A stretch of DNA of 64,000 nt from Lucifuga dentata (Eukaryota; Chordata; Actinopteri; Ophidiiformes; Bythitidae), in contig VXCM01000245.1 of assembly GCA_014773175.1 (NCBI GenBank), positions 1-64,000 of the forward strand. The letters run 5' to 3'. The number at the start of each line of letters is the position of its first letter. The stretch's first letter is position 1. Position numbers and translations under genes: made by a program. The notes beneath the pieces were generated by a model. That model worked only from the letters and a program-made list of their open reading frames with translations. It had not been told where the DNA came from and ran no database searches. This document shows positions 42,869 through 57,900 of this stretch, piece after piece.

Positions 42869-42970
42869 TTAAAGGACCATATTAGTGGTTTTGCATATTG
42901 GAGCTCAATACATACTATGTTATATATTTATGGGGCTAAAACATGGAAAACCACTGATATGATCTTTTAA
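42869..42970. mobile_element. TTAA element reduced to its two ends, 102 bp (copy 11)
   Basis: TTAAAGGACCATATTAGTGG at the left is mirrored by CCACTGATATGATCTTTTAA at the right, with only about 25 bp between the terminal repeats. TTAA flanks both sides. The interior of the element is entirely missing. Confidence 0.7.
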
Positions 42971-44188
42971 TATGTACAATTTGTTTATTCTCCTTACAAT
43001 CATTTGCATGTAATTATAAATTTCACTCAACTTCTGTTTACGTATTATGAAAAAGAGAAATTAACATTTTATGGGATTAGTAGGTGTTCCATTGCACTGT
43101 GAAGGAATGGACACATTCCAACCTCGTGAAATGACTTCCTCTTCTAACCTCCCCAATCAACAGCCATTGATTGGGCAAAGGGCTGACAAGGCAGCAGAGA
43201 TCTGGCTTCAGCTATAAACTCAGTGAGATAATTGTTGTCTTGAAAATGAGGGAATAAACTCGATATCAGAGTAGAGAACCAAGCAGTGTATGAATGAATC
43301 AAAGTCTCGAATTCTCCCAAATTGCAAAGGGAATGTTTTATGTCTGACAAAGAGTGTGACTGTCAAATTCATAGCACTGAGAAAAATTACATTTGCTGTT
43401 TAAATCAAGAAGGAACTGTGCCTGAACTCAAACTCAATTACTTGTAGAATAAAGCGATACCTTTGATATTTCCCAAGCCTAAGAAGTACACTTAAACGCA
43501 AGACCCCTTCCCTCTCTTTCCTGCCAAACCTTCCTTATTATCTTCCCTTGTGTCCTCCTATGCTCCATTTGGAGGCTGGAACCCCATCTGCTTTTTTTGC
43601 AGATTTTTACAAATTTTTCCCATTGCTTATTCTGCTGGCTCTCTCCCACCCTCACTACGTCTGAAGAGTCTCCAAATATCTGCATCATGACTTTATCTCT
43701 CTCTTTTATCTCTTGCTGTCAGGTTTTTGTTTTTGATCATTGTTCCTCTGTTTCCACTTCACTTCTCCTCCTTTAAGCCTCATTTCCCTCAAAATTCATT
43801 AGATTGCCCATACTACAATATAAATGAGTGTGTGCCTGTGTGCGTGCACAGGTGTGTTTTTAATGTATGATCTTTGTGGCCTTCTCATATATGTGTGTGG
43901 TGTGAATAGATGGTGTTGCTGCTGATGAGTGATGATAGAGAATTCTCTCTCGACACTCAGACATGGTTATCAGTAAATTGGCTATTCATTGACTGATGAC
44001 ACATTATCAGCTCCAGATATGAACACCTTCTTCCAAAAGTGGAACATACACTCCTTGTGATTGAAAAAATTGCATGGTTGGATACATGAGGCTTTCACTT
44101 TCTGGCCCTGTTAGTGTAGCGCCAAAAAACACATCCATCAGAAGGTCTATTGACAGTGAATAGAAGCTTTCTTTGCTTTCTTACAAAG

Positions 44189-44216
44189 ACTCTATGTAAA
44201 AGACTTTACATAGAGT
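44189..44216. repeat. Perfect hairpin, 12-bp arms
   Basis: ACTCTATGTAAA and its reverse complement are separated by AGAC. Confidence 0.8.
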
Positions 44217-44474
44217 TTTAGAGGGCTGCACAGTTTGGTATTGATACTGAACTCTCAGGTAAAAAAAAAAAAAAAAAAAAGTGTTCAGCAAATTTCCATT
44301 TGCCTATTTTCTATTATTCTGTCGACTAGCCTGGCACTAAATATAAGCCATAATAATAAATATTCATATTCACTGATTGGTAGTTTGAGATTTTATATAG
44401 TATTGTGTGAAATTATGTTTCTGGGGTAAAAGTAGGATTTCAATATTGCTGACATTTTATTATTGGTAATTCCG

Positions 44475-44531
44475 TTTTTTTTTTTTTTTTNTTTTTTTTT
44501 TTTTTGTTTGTTTTGTTTTTTTTGTTTTTTT
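44475..44531. repeat. Poly-T run with N
   Basis: A long T homopolymer is broken by the N at 44491, with G interruptions to the right. The true length is unknown. Confidence 0.85.
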
Positions 44532-45084
44532 AAGTTGAGGCTGTTCCATTTCCTTTGATGACATCATGTTCTTTGGCATCACTTTTTGGAGTTATGCAGG
44601 CAAACTGCAACATTTGATTTGACTGAGAACTAAATCGACACAAAATGATGAACGTTCTAATTTGTAACTTTTATTGTTTGAAATTGAGTTGCTGGTTGCT
44701 GGTGATTTTAATTTTGTGTCAGACTCCTTGCTTGGCATGGACCTTAACTCAGTAGCTGCACATTAGAAAAAGGGAAAAGTGCTGCTACACTGAATATAAA
44801 TAGATTCTTATTTACACTGTTGTATTGTCTGTAACTCAGCATGCTGCTTAGTGAGTCACTCTAATCACTTTGTACTAAGTTGAATGGTGTAAGAGCATGT
44901 GTAAGGTTGATTGGGTGATTAGGACTCTTTCCTGACAAATAAGTCAGTTATTATTTACAGAAAAACCTATAGTGCAACCTGGGATGAATTTAAAGTCATC
45001 ACTAAGCATTTCTGTTTGAAATAAACTGGACTTCTCTAATAGATTAAACCTTTACAAACAGATGTTGACCTTTTGACCCAACAG

Positions 45085-45195
45085 ATGAATGAGAGTCGCC
45101 TGTCAGCACAGAGGAGAGAAACGAGGACCCTTGCTGGTGACAGAGATCATCAGAAGTCCAGCACCTACATTGTGCCATGCTTCCTCTTTGTAGAG
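45085..45195 (+). CDS. plppr2: plppr2 coding exon 1 with start codon
   Basis: The acceptor CCAACAG ends at 45084 and the exon begins exactly with ATG (MNESRLSAQRRETR). After 37 codons it ends at YIVPCFLFVE with donor GAG|GTGAGT. In PLPPR1 and PLPPR2 the same xIxPCFxFVE segment precedes the first membrane helix. The polar N-terminus differs between paralogues, which is normal for the family. Confidence 0.82.
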
Positions 45196-47991
45196 GTGAG
45201 TGGTTGGACATTTTTGATTTAAGGGGGCAAGATAAAGAGTCCAGTGGTCCCTTGTGCTTGTCAGGCTTGATTCAGGTCAGGTACTGGATATTGCTTGATC
45301 CTTACATTTTGTAGCCATAAATCTACATCTAAAGGTGGTATTTGTCAAATCTAACCTTTTCCTTAATGTAAAATGCCATTTCTTTTTTTTTCCTCTTCTT
45401 TTTGCCTTTATGACATTTCAAGCATCCATGAGGTCATATAGTTTGCAAATGTTTATGCTATTTGCTGTGTAAATTCTGCTTGGTTGTACATGAAGTGGGT
45501 AGAAATGAACAGGTAGCTGTGAAGTGTAGCTGTTGGGAGGTTGGTGTCATCACTCAAATCCACTGGACCAACTAAATCACATTTTACAGTCTTCTGCCTA
45601 TGAATGCTCATTGCTTCCATCTATTTTACATATTTAATGTCACATCTCTTTGTTCATTTCATACTTTTCCATGACAGATTAATGACAATGAGTGTCTTCA
45701 GGGAAGTTAGCAGGCTTTGATTCCAATTCACTAAGTCGAAGCAGAAGTGAGTTATTTGATTAAATTGTCATTTTGGGTAATTACTTTCCATTCATGAAGC
45801 ACTTTGGGGATGAAAGGATCTATTGGTGAGGTATTTCCACAACAAAAGGACTATCCATTGACCTTTTTGCTCACAGTCCTCTTGATTCTGTTCCTCCACT
45901 CCTCTGCTCTTCCCACGACTCTTCTTCTCTGTCCGTAATCCCGAAATGCATTTCCTAATTAATTGGCCTAATTAAGAACGGAAACCCAATTAGCTCATGC
46001 CACGAACAAGCTCAAAGTCTACAAGTCCTCTGAGCTACAGTAATGATCGCAGAATGAGCTGAATTAGCTGTTTATTAGCAGTAGCATTCAGCCTTTGCTT
46101 TTGAATTTAGCCTGATATGGTATTCTTATATGTGTAAAAATATGTATGTGCATGAAAGTTTCAGCTTGGTGTTGAGTGAAGTAGTGCCAGAGAAACTTGA
46201 CTGGAAGTTGTAAGGTCTGATTTTGCAATATAACCCACAGCAAAAGAAAGAGCCGAGGACAATATGAATGTCTTTCTGATCCACAGGTCAAGAGAAAATA
46301 ATGATATCTTGTGGAGGGTTGGTTGCATTCATTTTTCTATAAATGCTTCTAATGTAGCAAATTGAATCATTCTTAGTGTATGCTGAAGCATTACATGTGA
46401 ATCCCCCAGCAGGGTTTTCTTCATTCTTGCTCTTCTCTTTCATAGTATTCATTCACTAATTCGTGACATCCTCTTGAAATCACATTATAGCTTTTTAATC
46501 CGCTTTCCATGCAACATCCAACACATGAATCCTACAATTGTTTTCTTAATCTTTAACACAGCTGCATCTGTTTACAGTATGGCACAAATATATCCCACAA
46601 TCCCTCAAGGTTTTCTAAGCTTTCTTTTATTGTGCTTTGGTATTGGCTCATTCTCAACCTCCTCTTGAGGACTTGTTATATTCATTTTCCAGCTATCTAC
46701 AGTATGTTATGTAGTGCATCCTATGATATCTTATATAGCGCTCCTCCCCTCCTCTTCTATTCTCTTTGATGGTCCCTTGAGTACTGTCCAGTCACCTTTC
46801 TTGTAGAGATCCTAATAAAGATCCTCAACATTATTCCTCTCTGAAACTCATTCCCTTGAGTAATTACATCTTTTGCACTATGACTGTCTCTCCTGTGTTC
46901 TCCTTCGCTTGCAAAGATTCGTCTCCTCCTCCTCCTCCCATCAAAAGCCCGACTCTCAAAGCAAAGAGCTCCATTCTCTTCTTTTCTCCTCAACGCTTCT
47001 CTCCATGGTCATGTTTTGTCGTGGCTTTCTCGTCATTTCATCTTCTGTTTTCTGTTCACTTCGCTGACAAAGTTCCATCTAACATATCTGTTCTCGTCTC
47101 TGTTCACCCACTTCCCTTTTTCTTTCTCTCATGGCCAACAGACCTTGTCCTTGGCTTACCTCATGCTTGCCTCAGAGAGCACTTTGTAGGCTGGAGGTAA
47201 ATATGGACACCTTAATGTCTCACACTGGTTCTCAGGGGAGAGGTCTGTTTTCCCCCCCCTTTTTCTCTGCTTTGTCACCGTAATATTCTAACCTCCCTCT
47301 TCAGGGACATATGTGTTGTTTTAATTTGTTCATACAGGGGCAAAGGTGGGCTGGCGTAAATCTGGTTTGGCTTTAATCACTTTTTGCACCTGAATGAATC
47401 TGTGTGCATTGCAGCAGTTTAATGAAAGGGATTTTTTAATTCAATTCCCCTCTGTTCTGTTCATACAATAGCTGCTGTAGCATAGCTCCCCCCGGAGGGC
47501 ACTCACTCCTTTGTTGTTACATTAGCATCTCATTACCCATTTCTTCTCAGTTCAAGTGCCCAGTCTTATTCCTTTTCCTCTCTTGGGATGTAGCTCATCT
47601 ATTTCTTTACTCTCTGTCTCTCACTAGCTGTTCATCTCTCTGTTGCTTAATCATTCTATCTGAATGTTTGTGGTCTTATTCTCTCTGTCAGCCTCACTGT
47701 CTTTTCATTGCTCTTTTGAATCTCAAGGCTTGTCTTCCACTTACTTTGCTTATACCTTTCATCTTATATGTGCAGTTTTCCATGGTTTTCATAACTCCCT
47801 CACGTCTGTGTCTCTCATACTCATCATTTCTCATTCCCTCTTCATCTTTCTCTTCTTACAGATTAATTGATAAAATGCAGATAAAATGTGAAAACTGGCC
47901 TTATCAGTTTGCTATGCAAATGAGGAGGATTACACCCAATATCATTTTTAGTAGCATGGGATCGAAACAGCTCAATGGATAATAAATGAGC

Positions 47992-48053
<62 letters not shown>

Positions 48054-51000
48054 TGTTGTTCTTGCTGCCATGCTGTGAAGCCACATAAGAGTCTGTTCCA
48101 GGGCCCGACAGAGACAGGGCTTCAAAGGATCCTCTATAAAGTCATTTTGATAAAAATGTTTTTTGATTTGCTTTAGACATGAGGGAGAGGTTTTGTTTGA
48201 TCTCTGTCAGGCAGGCCTGCTGTGTAAATCTGTACTAAAGCCAAGTTATGACTAATAGTAATAGTTGCAGTATTATAAATACTGCAACTTGAAGTACTGT
48301 GTATACTAATATATTAGTGGTACCAGTCCACATTCAATAACATACATTTACAACAGATGTACAGTCACATAATGGCACACATATGCAACTGATTCGCTGC
48401 AGAGACTTGGGTTCAGTCCCCTGTAACGGGTTCCAGCTTGGTGCACTGAACACACCTCTTAGTTCTTGGTTCATGAGTGGAAAATGATGTTGGATCATGT
48501 CCTTGTCACAGTACTAGTGATCCTACTGGTTTGCTCTGTCCACAGACTCCTGTCTACACCAGGTGAATGATGGACAGAGGAATTCAGCATTCTAAAAATG
48601 GGCTAAAATTGGACTTGTATTTGTCCAATGTGTCCAATCCAATTGATTTTTATTAATAATGTCTAGTGATTAAATTTACAGGTATATTTGTGTCACTTGC
48701 TGAAAATAATTGTAATTTTTGAGGGTACAAATGGAAAAGTTACAAAACTGAGATGCAGAGATGCAAAACTAAGATGTGAATATAATTACATTTAAAGCTG
48801 CATTAATTGATTTTGGTCACAAATGGGCAGAAAACTACAAAATAAGATAACAGACATGCAGCTCTGACATACATAATGCGTAGCTAGCAGTTACACATCC
48901 AGCAGACTCACAGCAACTTTAGCATCACAACTGAAGTGGTGTTTCTGTCCACCTGATGAATATGAGTGAATATGAATATTCACTCCGTTTTGGTCGACAC
49001 CAAATCCCGAAAAAAGCTTGACTTTAGTTTGACTTTCTTCACTGCGCGCTAATTAACTTTTTATCTGAGTCATTTCATGCTTTATTTGTAAAACCACATC
49101 AATGAGCTAAGAGCGACTAAAAGCTCATCCTGTTATCGCTTATCCTGTGCAGGGCTGCAAGGGACTGGAATCTATACGAGCGTCCTTTGGGGGAGGGGAC
49201 AGGACAGACACACAAATGCAGACAAACTGATTCTCACACACATTCACACATACCAGCAATTTAGAGTTTCCAGTTCACCTAACCTGCTTGCCTATGAGCT
49301 CTGGGTGGAAACTGGAACACCTGAAGGAAACTGGGATGAACATGCAAACTCTACACAAAAAGGCCTCAGGGTTATCCTGAGATCCAACATGCCACCCATA
49401 ACTGAGTAATAGCCATAAATTCCTGGCACTCAGCCTCTGCAGAGTTTATTCTGTCCCTCCGGCTTTGGCTTTGGCTTTGGCAGTCCAGGCTGAAAGCCTG
49501 GACTGCCAGCTCAGTGTAGTTCAATTCCTTAATTCCTCCTTCTTCTTGTCCTTACTTTATACTTCCTCTCTGCTCTTTCTCACATGCCTTGTGGCTTGTG
49601 ACATTCTTTTTGTTTTGTTTTTGTTGTGATGGCAAGTTTCTCCAAGAATAGAAATCATCTTAAATGCATCTTTAACAAATAGTTCCCAGCAGCAAAGCTC
49701 CCTCCTTTCTCTCCACATGTGCTTATTTCTTCCATTTTCTCTGCTGGGTTTGACACTGCCTCAGACACATCTAACTCCCTGCAACATACTGGTTGAATCT
49801 GTTTATGCTTTTCTATAGATGTTTTGTTCTGCTCAGGCTTACCCGTGCCAAGACCAACATTTCCCCAAACATTCCACTCGCGCTCTATCTTCCACACATC
49901 TCAGTAGCAATTATCATGCTGAAAATACTTCTTTTTTTTTTTTTTTTTTNTTTTTTTTTTTTTTTTTGTAGTGTTCCATGTCATATTACACCAACTCCAG
50001 AAAGACTAAATGAGGCTTTAGTTTGGCTGTTGATGTAGGTTGGTCAAGCAGCCACTTAACTTCACTTTAATGACTTTATGGGCATCTCAAACACCATCAA
50101 TATCTCTTACCACATAAAAGCAACATCATCTAGAATTATTGATTAATCCTGTAGTGTAAGTTTGTAGGTACTTCCCATACATGTACATGCAGATATTCAT
50201 CTACAGACACAAAGCTCATTCTCACATTATTCTCTGCAGTTTTCCCCTCATTATCTCTGACTCCATGCATAGCACTTGCCTGCCTGTCTGTGGCGCTGGG
50301 ATTTCTCAGTGTGAATGTTTTCAACACTTGTTAGCAGGCTTGTTCCCACCTGTTATCACTTTAGAGAGGGAGGGACCCTGTACATCATAGCACTGTTTAT
50401 ATTACAGCTTCATATTGGTGATTAATGATTAGCCTAGCCTATCTTTTCTGTATTGTTAAAGCCAAATTATCTTCTGCTGTATTAGGAATTGAAATATTCT
50501 GTAAGCTCCTTGGTATAGTAAGTCTCTAAAATTAAATTATCCCTTGCACTTTCATCTTCTAAGAAGATAGCATGATAATTGCATGTAGCTTAGAATCTAA
50601 GCTACATGCAATTTAATATAAAATTAAGTTTGAGTATTTCTAATTTTCATAGACTTTCTACTTCTTTTCCACTACATTTCAGAGATCAAGTTTTCTTTCT
50701 TTCTTTCTTGAAAGAGATTATTTTCAGTTAAATAAATCTTATGTATATCGAGAACTTTGGAATTAAATTTGCATTTGCACAATAGACTTTTCTTAATGGA
50801 AAGCAACTGTATGAGTGAGACTGCATCTGCTTTTGTTCTTTCTTGCTGTTAAGATGCAGGGGATGTATGCTTGACAACTGGGGATTTTGTAGAATTATGT
50901 GATTTCTCTCTGGTGTATAGCAGCAAACATTGCATTTAAATGTGCTATTCATGGATGGCATGAATTGCACCCTCAGTCCACAAGCACAAGGAAGATCTGG

Positions 51001-51891
51001 AAGCAGGTATTTATCTGCTTTTGCCATAAATAGAAGAGCAGGGAGTAAGGGGAAGGAAGAATGGTTGAATGGAGACAGGAGTGAAGCAAATAGGTAGATA
51101 CAGAGAGACAGACGGTGTGTATGTGAGAGAGAGCAGATGACTGAGACAGGGAATGATATAAGACAAAAAAAGAGGCAAAAAAAAGAGACATGAGCAGAGC
51201 ATGGTTTGGTGGAAAAAAGATGGATTAGACAGTCAACGGAGGAGCAAACTGACAAGTTTCAGATAAACACAGATGGTGATAAAATGCAGCCATCAGATGT
51301 AACACGAGAATAGAGGAAGGAGGGAAGTTTGCATGGCTGCCCAAAAGATGACTGACTGCTTTTATTCTCTTCATTCCCTGGTTTCTTCTTCTGTTTTTAC
51401 CTCTGTCCCCACTTCACCCTTTTTCAGCTTATCTCGATCTCTAATATGTCTTCATTTATTCTCGTTCACCTCCCTTTGCCTTTTATTTTCCTCTGTCTCT
51501 CTCTGCTCCCTCCTTCCGTTTTATTTCAGTGCCATGCTCTGCTTTGCCGTGGTGCGTTCTGTGATATACTAACATCTCATTAAATATTTTATCTGTCAGT
51601 TGATCTCGTTCCACTTTTCCCTCTGCTTCTCCCAGTCCTCTCTTTTAGGCTCCAGCCCTCTGTTGATTCTTTTTTATCAGTCAACTCATCTGTCTTTCAC
51701 TTGTCTCAGTGTGTTGTAATGCAATCTGGTGACAGCAGGTGGCAGTCAAGCCCATTCAATCATTTCTCCTCCATGTCAATTTGATGATCTGCCCTAGTGA
51801 GTATTTTGGCTTCTTGCTCAAACAAATGTGAGATTTGATTTATGCAGATGAGATGCGTGTGTGTGTGGATGTGTGTGTCTAAGTGTAAGAA

Positions 51892-51953
<62 letters not shown>

Positions 51954-54900
51954 TGTGTGTGTGTGTGTATTCTAAGACCTTGTCTTTTTTAGGTATGTGC
52001 TAAAAATTTGAGTGATTGGGAAAATTCACAGGCAATAACCATGTGATAGTGTGAGCTCATCAGGAAATCAGACCACATAAAGAGGATGAGAGGTGTTATA
52101 CACTCATCTCATGGTAATTTAGAGAGCTTTTTGTGAAATAGTGTGTGAGCATATATCACCAGTGAAGCTGTCTGAAACCAAACTGAGCTTAATATTAAAC
52201 GTGTTACTGCTGGTGGTTTCAATTTTTTGATACAAGGTGATTATTTCACAGTTCTGTTTTTGGGGAAGATCACATTTTACCTTTTATTTGTGACTTAATT
52301 ACAGAAAACACTTTAAAAACAGATGTGCCATTTGCCACAGATCCATCAGAATCCAGGCAGTGAAAATTAGTCAATAATCATTTTAATAATCAATTCATCA
52401 TTTTTGTCATGTTACTCTATATGTCATTTCTATGAACGCACGGATACAGATGGAGACAAAGTCATTACACTGACATTACACTCCTTTTACAGGAAATCTA
52501 TAGTTTCCAGTTCCTGGAGGTCCTGGAGGAAATATCTGGTATTTATTTTATTTAACCTTTATTTAACCAGGTAATTCTCATTGAGATTAAAATAAAATCT
52601 CTTTTTCAAGCGAGACCTGACTAAGGTGGCAGCATAAAAAACATGGTAGAATCCATGGGAGTTTGATTGAGAAGTTTTGCCATTCACCCAAAAGGTTTCC
52701 TCAGTTTTGAAGAACTGCATTTCATTCATTAATTGCATTTCAGTTAAGCTGCATTTTAGGCGTTTTCACACCTAGGTGCTTTGAGCTAGTTCAATCAGAT
52801 GAGGTTGCTGTGTTCAGACCTGCACAGAGACCACAGACCATTTTGAGAAGATGGTCTCAGTCTGGTTCCAATCAAACTCTGGAGGGGCTTGTTTGTGGTG
52901 TGAACATGATCTAGTCCCGAACCAACTATAGGCCAATCTATTCAAATACAGGAGAGGGTTGTGCGTGGTTAATGCTAAACTACAGTTTGTTTTAAGTAAA
53001 ACACTCATCAGATATCCACTACTTAAAACCATTACACGTGTCAAATGTAAAACAAACTTTACAGCTGCTAAACTGCAGCTTTTATTAGCCATAGCAATTC
53101 AAGCGGATGGTGTGAAATGGTCATAGCACACCAGCCTCGCCCGCCCCCTGATGTTTCTGACCAATGATTAAAGCGACATTTTCATATTTGTTTGTTGGCT
53201 TGATTTGGGGTTTTTTTTCGCTTGGATTTTTTTTTTCCTTTGTGAAACCAGACTGAACCAAGAGTAAATGCATTAAGTTTAATCTTGGATGTGGACCGAA
53301 GCAAATGGACTACAGGTCTGAAAATGCCCTTATTCCTATTCTTCAGTTCTAAAGAAGCCTTGAATGGATGAATGGCAAAATGTCTTCCACTTTCCTCCCA
53401 CCTTCTAAACACCTCCCACATATTACTATCTAGTTGACTGAGATGAACCTTAATAGGCTAGGAGGAGACCTTTGCAGATATGCAGAGAACATGCTAATTC
53501 CACACAAAGGCACCATCTGATTCTAACTCGGGGCCGTCTTGTTGTGAGTGCAGACCTCCAAGCCACCATCAAATAAAAAGACCCAATATTTGCAGTTTTT
53601 AGCTTATCTAACATGATGATTTGCTGCTTTCTCTGTTTTATATCATTGTAAATTGAATGGCTGTTGGTTAATTGTTATTGAGACAAAATAAGTAAATTGA
53701 AGAGGTCATCTTGAGCTTTGGGAACTCAAGACAGGCATTTCTCACTATTCTTTTTGACCTTTTAAAGACTAATTAATTAGTTAACCAAAAAATAATCAAC
53801 AACAATAATTAATTGCAACCCTGCATACTGTATCTCTGATTTTGCAGTAATACATCATGCTCACCAAACCGTGAAAAAAAAGATGCCACGTTTGAGTGAG
53901 TGCACGTGAAGAATTGGATAAGTTCCTGCATGTTCATTCTATAGTTTAGACTCATTCAAACACATTCAGTGCAAAATGAAGCAGCATGTGTGCACCCTGA
54001 GGCCTGTGACATTGGTTTTCTCTTAGCAGGGTGCTGTCATTTCAACACCAGCCTCCGTCCATGCACTCACACTCTGTGGAAAACATGCTTGACTTTATTG
54101 GTTGACTTTTATGCCATCTGGCCGTTCCACACCAGCCAAGAGAGGACATGCAGCACTTACATGCAAGCTCACAGTTTGGCCCCAAGAGACATTAGCAATG
54201 CTTAGCAAAAAAACTTTCCTCTCCTATGACATGCTGTAGAAAAGAGTTTTAGTATCATTGCGTTTTACTGCACCTAAAGTTTAGGTAATTTAAGGGCCTT
54301 TAAAGGGCAATTTTTCTGTTTCCATCACATCTGTGCCATATTACTTTCTCATTAGTTTCAGAGTTCATTTTCTGGCTTTTGCTGCCTTTGAGGCTCAGGG
54401 ATATGAACATTAGAGCTTAACTACACAGCCTGCTAAGTCCTTTTAGTGGGTCAGCCAGATTTACAGTGTCGTCATCTTAAATCTGCTTAATATCATAATA
54501 CTCTGGATTCATCCTCTGATTAATTTCATGCTGGCAGAATTCAGCAGCTACATCAAATTTTATATATTACAGTATTTTTTGGCATTCAGTCAGCTACACT
54601 AACATTCCTTCACCTGTAAAGCAGTTTCTATGGTGAGGGACATTCTTACTGTTCATTACAACAGAGTAGCAACCTTTGGTCCATCCAATCCACTGAAAAC
54701 ATGTTCGTGCTGAATTTTATTTATGTTTTTGCGTGTTTTGATATCTCCCAACCATGAAAATGCATGGGAGCCAATGCAAATTGAGCTAGCTTTTCTTCAT
54801 TCTTGGAAAGTATACTTTTGAAAACACAATGTCTAACAGCTGCAATATTTGGGAACAGAATTCAGTGTCTCCATATCGTTGGTGAACTGTTGCAGGACTG

Positions 54901-57900
54901 CTGATTCAGATTTATTGCTTACACAACTGAACCACTCCAATAGCCAACATTCAGAATCAACAGTTTCTGCCTGATCAGATAGTATGATATAAATAGGAAG
55001 GAAATAAGGAAATACAATTTAAAGTGCATCTATCAGGCAGCTTAGTCCCCAGGATACATTACATCTAGCTTTTTATAAACGTGGACACATGTTTTTTGTA
55101 TATTTGCGTGAATATACAGCATCACGTGAATACGAGTTGACATGAAATTGCGGCACAGCTAGCAAAGGGCCACCTTGGATAAAATAATTAGCATGAGATA
55201 AATGTAGCATCATGGCTGTCAAATTAATTATGGTCTAGAATGGTGTGAAGACATACATTACTGTGTGGCTTTGCATGTGTGTGTGTGTGTGTGTGTTTCT
55301 GTTGTGGGGGGAGGGGAGAGGTGTTGAAGCTCTCAAAATAGGTCTGGGTCTGACATACAGTAATGTGATATGTTTGTGTGACGGATGTGATGGATGAGAA
55401 GCAGTTTACAAGAGAAATGCTGCCTTAATATGATTTATACACTAATACCTTTTCAACAATTTCACATTGCCTTTTAAGAGTTGTGTCTGCAGTTCTGCCC
55501 CCTTCCTCTTACAGCTTGTATTTTGCTTGATGCATCCACAAGGGCACACTGGTCCATGTAAACTAATTGACGTCAAACAGTATGGCACGCCCCGCCGCAT
55601 GGAGTCTGCATGGTGCCTTTTCTGCTGCCCACACACATCCCAGATTTTGTAACTCCTCACAGAAAGAAAAAAAATGGAAGAGCTACTAGTAGCAGAGGTG
55701 CATTAATACAAGCATCTGAAGGACCCCTCAATGAAATATTATCAAGACCACCAGATGACAAAGAATTTTTGGCATGAAAGCTCACAAAATCTTAGAAAAG
55801 AAGAGATGATGAGATAAACAAAGGAAGAGTCAGTCCCTGAGGCTTGGATGACCACTGTGAACGATCCTCTAAGTGTACCAGACAGGAGACAGGAAGGAGC
55901 TGAAGGCTTATTATAGAGGTTACTGGAAATGGTGTCATTGTCATTGCAGATCACCTCTGGCTACACTCTAACAGGACAGTCACACTTTGCCTGAAAGATG
56001 AATTCAACTGTCTTAACACACAAAACTCTTCTCTGAACCACATTAGCATCACTAAGGAGGTCTGCTGATTTAAATTACTTCTCTAACTTCATACTGACAC
56101 TAATTTTATCCCACTCAACTTAAAAATTTAGTTTTCTAATTTTCTCCTGTGTGGATTCATCTGGAGCTCTCACTCAGTAACTTGAGCCACATCATGGTGA
56201 CGACTCACAAGGGGATTTTAGCTTTACGTCCATAAGGATGTAAGGTTTCCGTCAGTGTTTTTGTCTTTCCCATCAAAAAGAAAGATGAACTTTGATGAAA
56301 TTTTACAGCTAGATGAGACTTGGGTCAAGGTCCAGATTCTTTTCATTTTCTTTAACATTGCAAGATAGGGCACTTGTTGCACAATTTGCTTATTTTTTGA
56401 AAACTAAAAAAATCAGGTGTGTGTTTCCTATGATGGACTTTCAACAGGTGAAATACAGGCCAGATCCAGGTATTGATCTGAATTTGACAGATTAAAATAT
56501 ATGCTTGGACAGGACGTCACATTTATGGCATCAGTAAACATTAACAAATAAGGCCACTTAGAAATATAGATAAAAAAGATTTTGACCACAGTATTGCTAT
56601 GCAAAGAATTTGCATGAAAATATCAAAAACTAATAATAAATTGATTTAAAGGCAATAAAAAATCTGACTTTACCTATATTGGCAAAAACTGACATCAGAG
56701 GACTGTTGGACCTTGGCGGAGATATGTGCATTCTCTCTGAGTGCAGCCTGAACAAACCATCTGTAAAACCGCTGGTTAACATATTGCTTCACATCATGCA
56801 AAGGAGACATGCTACCTTCAGTTGGCTGAACAGGAGATGGAGTACATATTGAACACATATAGTGTCATGCTAACCTTAAACATGTTCATCTGAAGATGTG
56901 TTTGCTAAGACTGATATGTTATGAACTTCTCAAAGCATTGGTTGGATTTGCTAATGAAAGGTGTAGTTTACTTAACGTTAACCACACACCTAGCATCTCT
57001 GGTTCAGATCAACAGATTGAGCTGCAGTTGTTTCTGTACTAGTGAGTCCAAAGTTCTATTTGGAATCAGACCGAGACCGCCTCCTCATAAGGATCTTGGT
57101 GCAGTTGTTTTAGTCCACACCCAGGTGCGATTGCTATGATCAAACCTGCCTAAATTAACCATACCAAGGAGGTAAATTAACCTAGTCTGATTGAACCAGA
57201 TCAAACCACATAGGTGTGAAAAAGCCTAAGTGCAGTAACTGGGTTAGATTATTTAGAAGGTTTCTGGGCTGTAAAAGAGGCCATTTATTCATTCCCTGAA
57301 CAGGGAGCAGGGTTGAGACACCTTGTGTGCTGTTTACTGTGCTGTTCTAACATCAGTTCCCCACTGTTTCCTCAAATCATCCAGACTGGTGGTGATGTGA
57401 GCGTAGTTGAGTACAGAGAGTCCTCTATTTGTCCTCTGCATCACACAGTGGGTGGGCCTGCCCAGTGATGAGCATGTCTGCCACATGGGGATAAATCCCG
57501 TTACCTTTCCCAACGCTTGTTTGAACTGAAGAACTCTTGTTGAAGCATCTTCAGTCCAAATGTTTTAGCCCAGAGATTGCATTTAAACTTCCTTTTGACT
57601 TCTGCAGTGACAGCTGTGTTAAGGTGGTGACCCTGGGTAAACACCTTGTGGGGAGAAGTCTGATGTGACAAGAAAGATGCCAGCCTGCTTTGACCTGTCA
57701 TGTCTACCCTGCACTTTAAAGATTTCATTATGTTTGCACTGGACATGTACCTGGTGCTGCAGATATCATTTTTCATGCAAATGAATATTCCAAGGTGACT
57801 TGCACAGGACTTGTACATCAGTGTTAATTAGAAAGCATCAACTTGACGTTGCTTTGACCTTTATGAATATTATGAATATTTATCAGCATCGTCATGACAA

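Larger units (their letters stand above)
35467..45084 (+). other. Non-coding region upstream of plppr2 start codon
   Basis: This 9.6-kb stretch is either intergenic or plppr2 5' introns. It holds TTAA elements (35697, 42869), several microsatellites and homopolymer gaps, and a candidate untranslated exon ending at 41469. Between 36,290 and 38,480 I see only A/T-rich sequence without a named feature. Confidence 0.5.
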
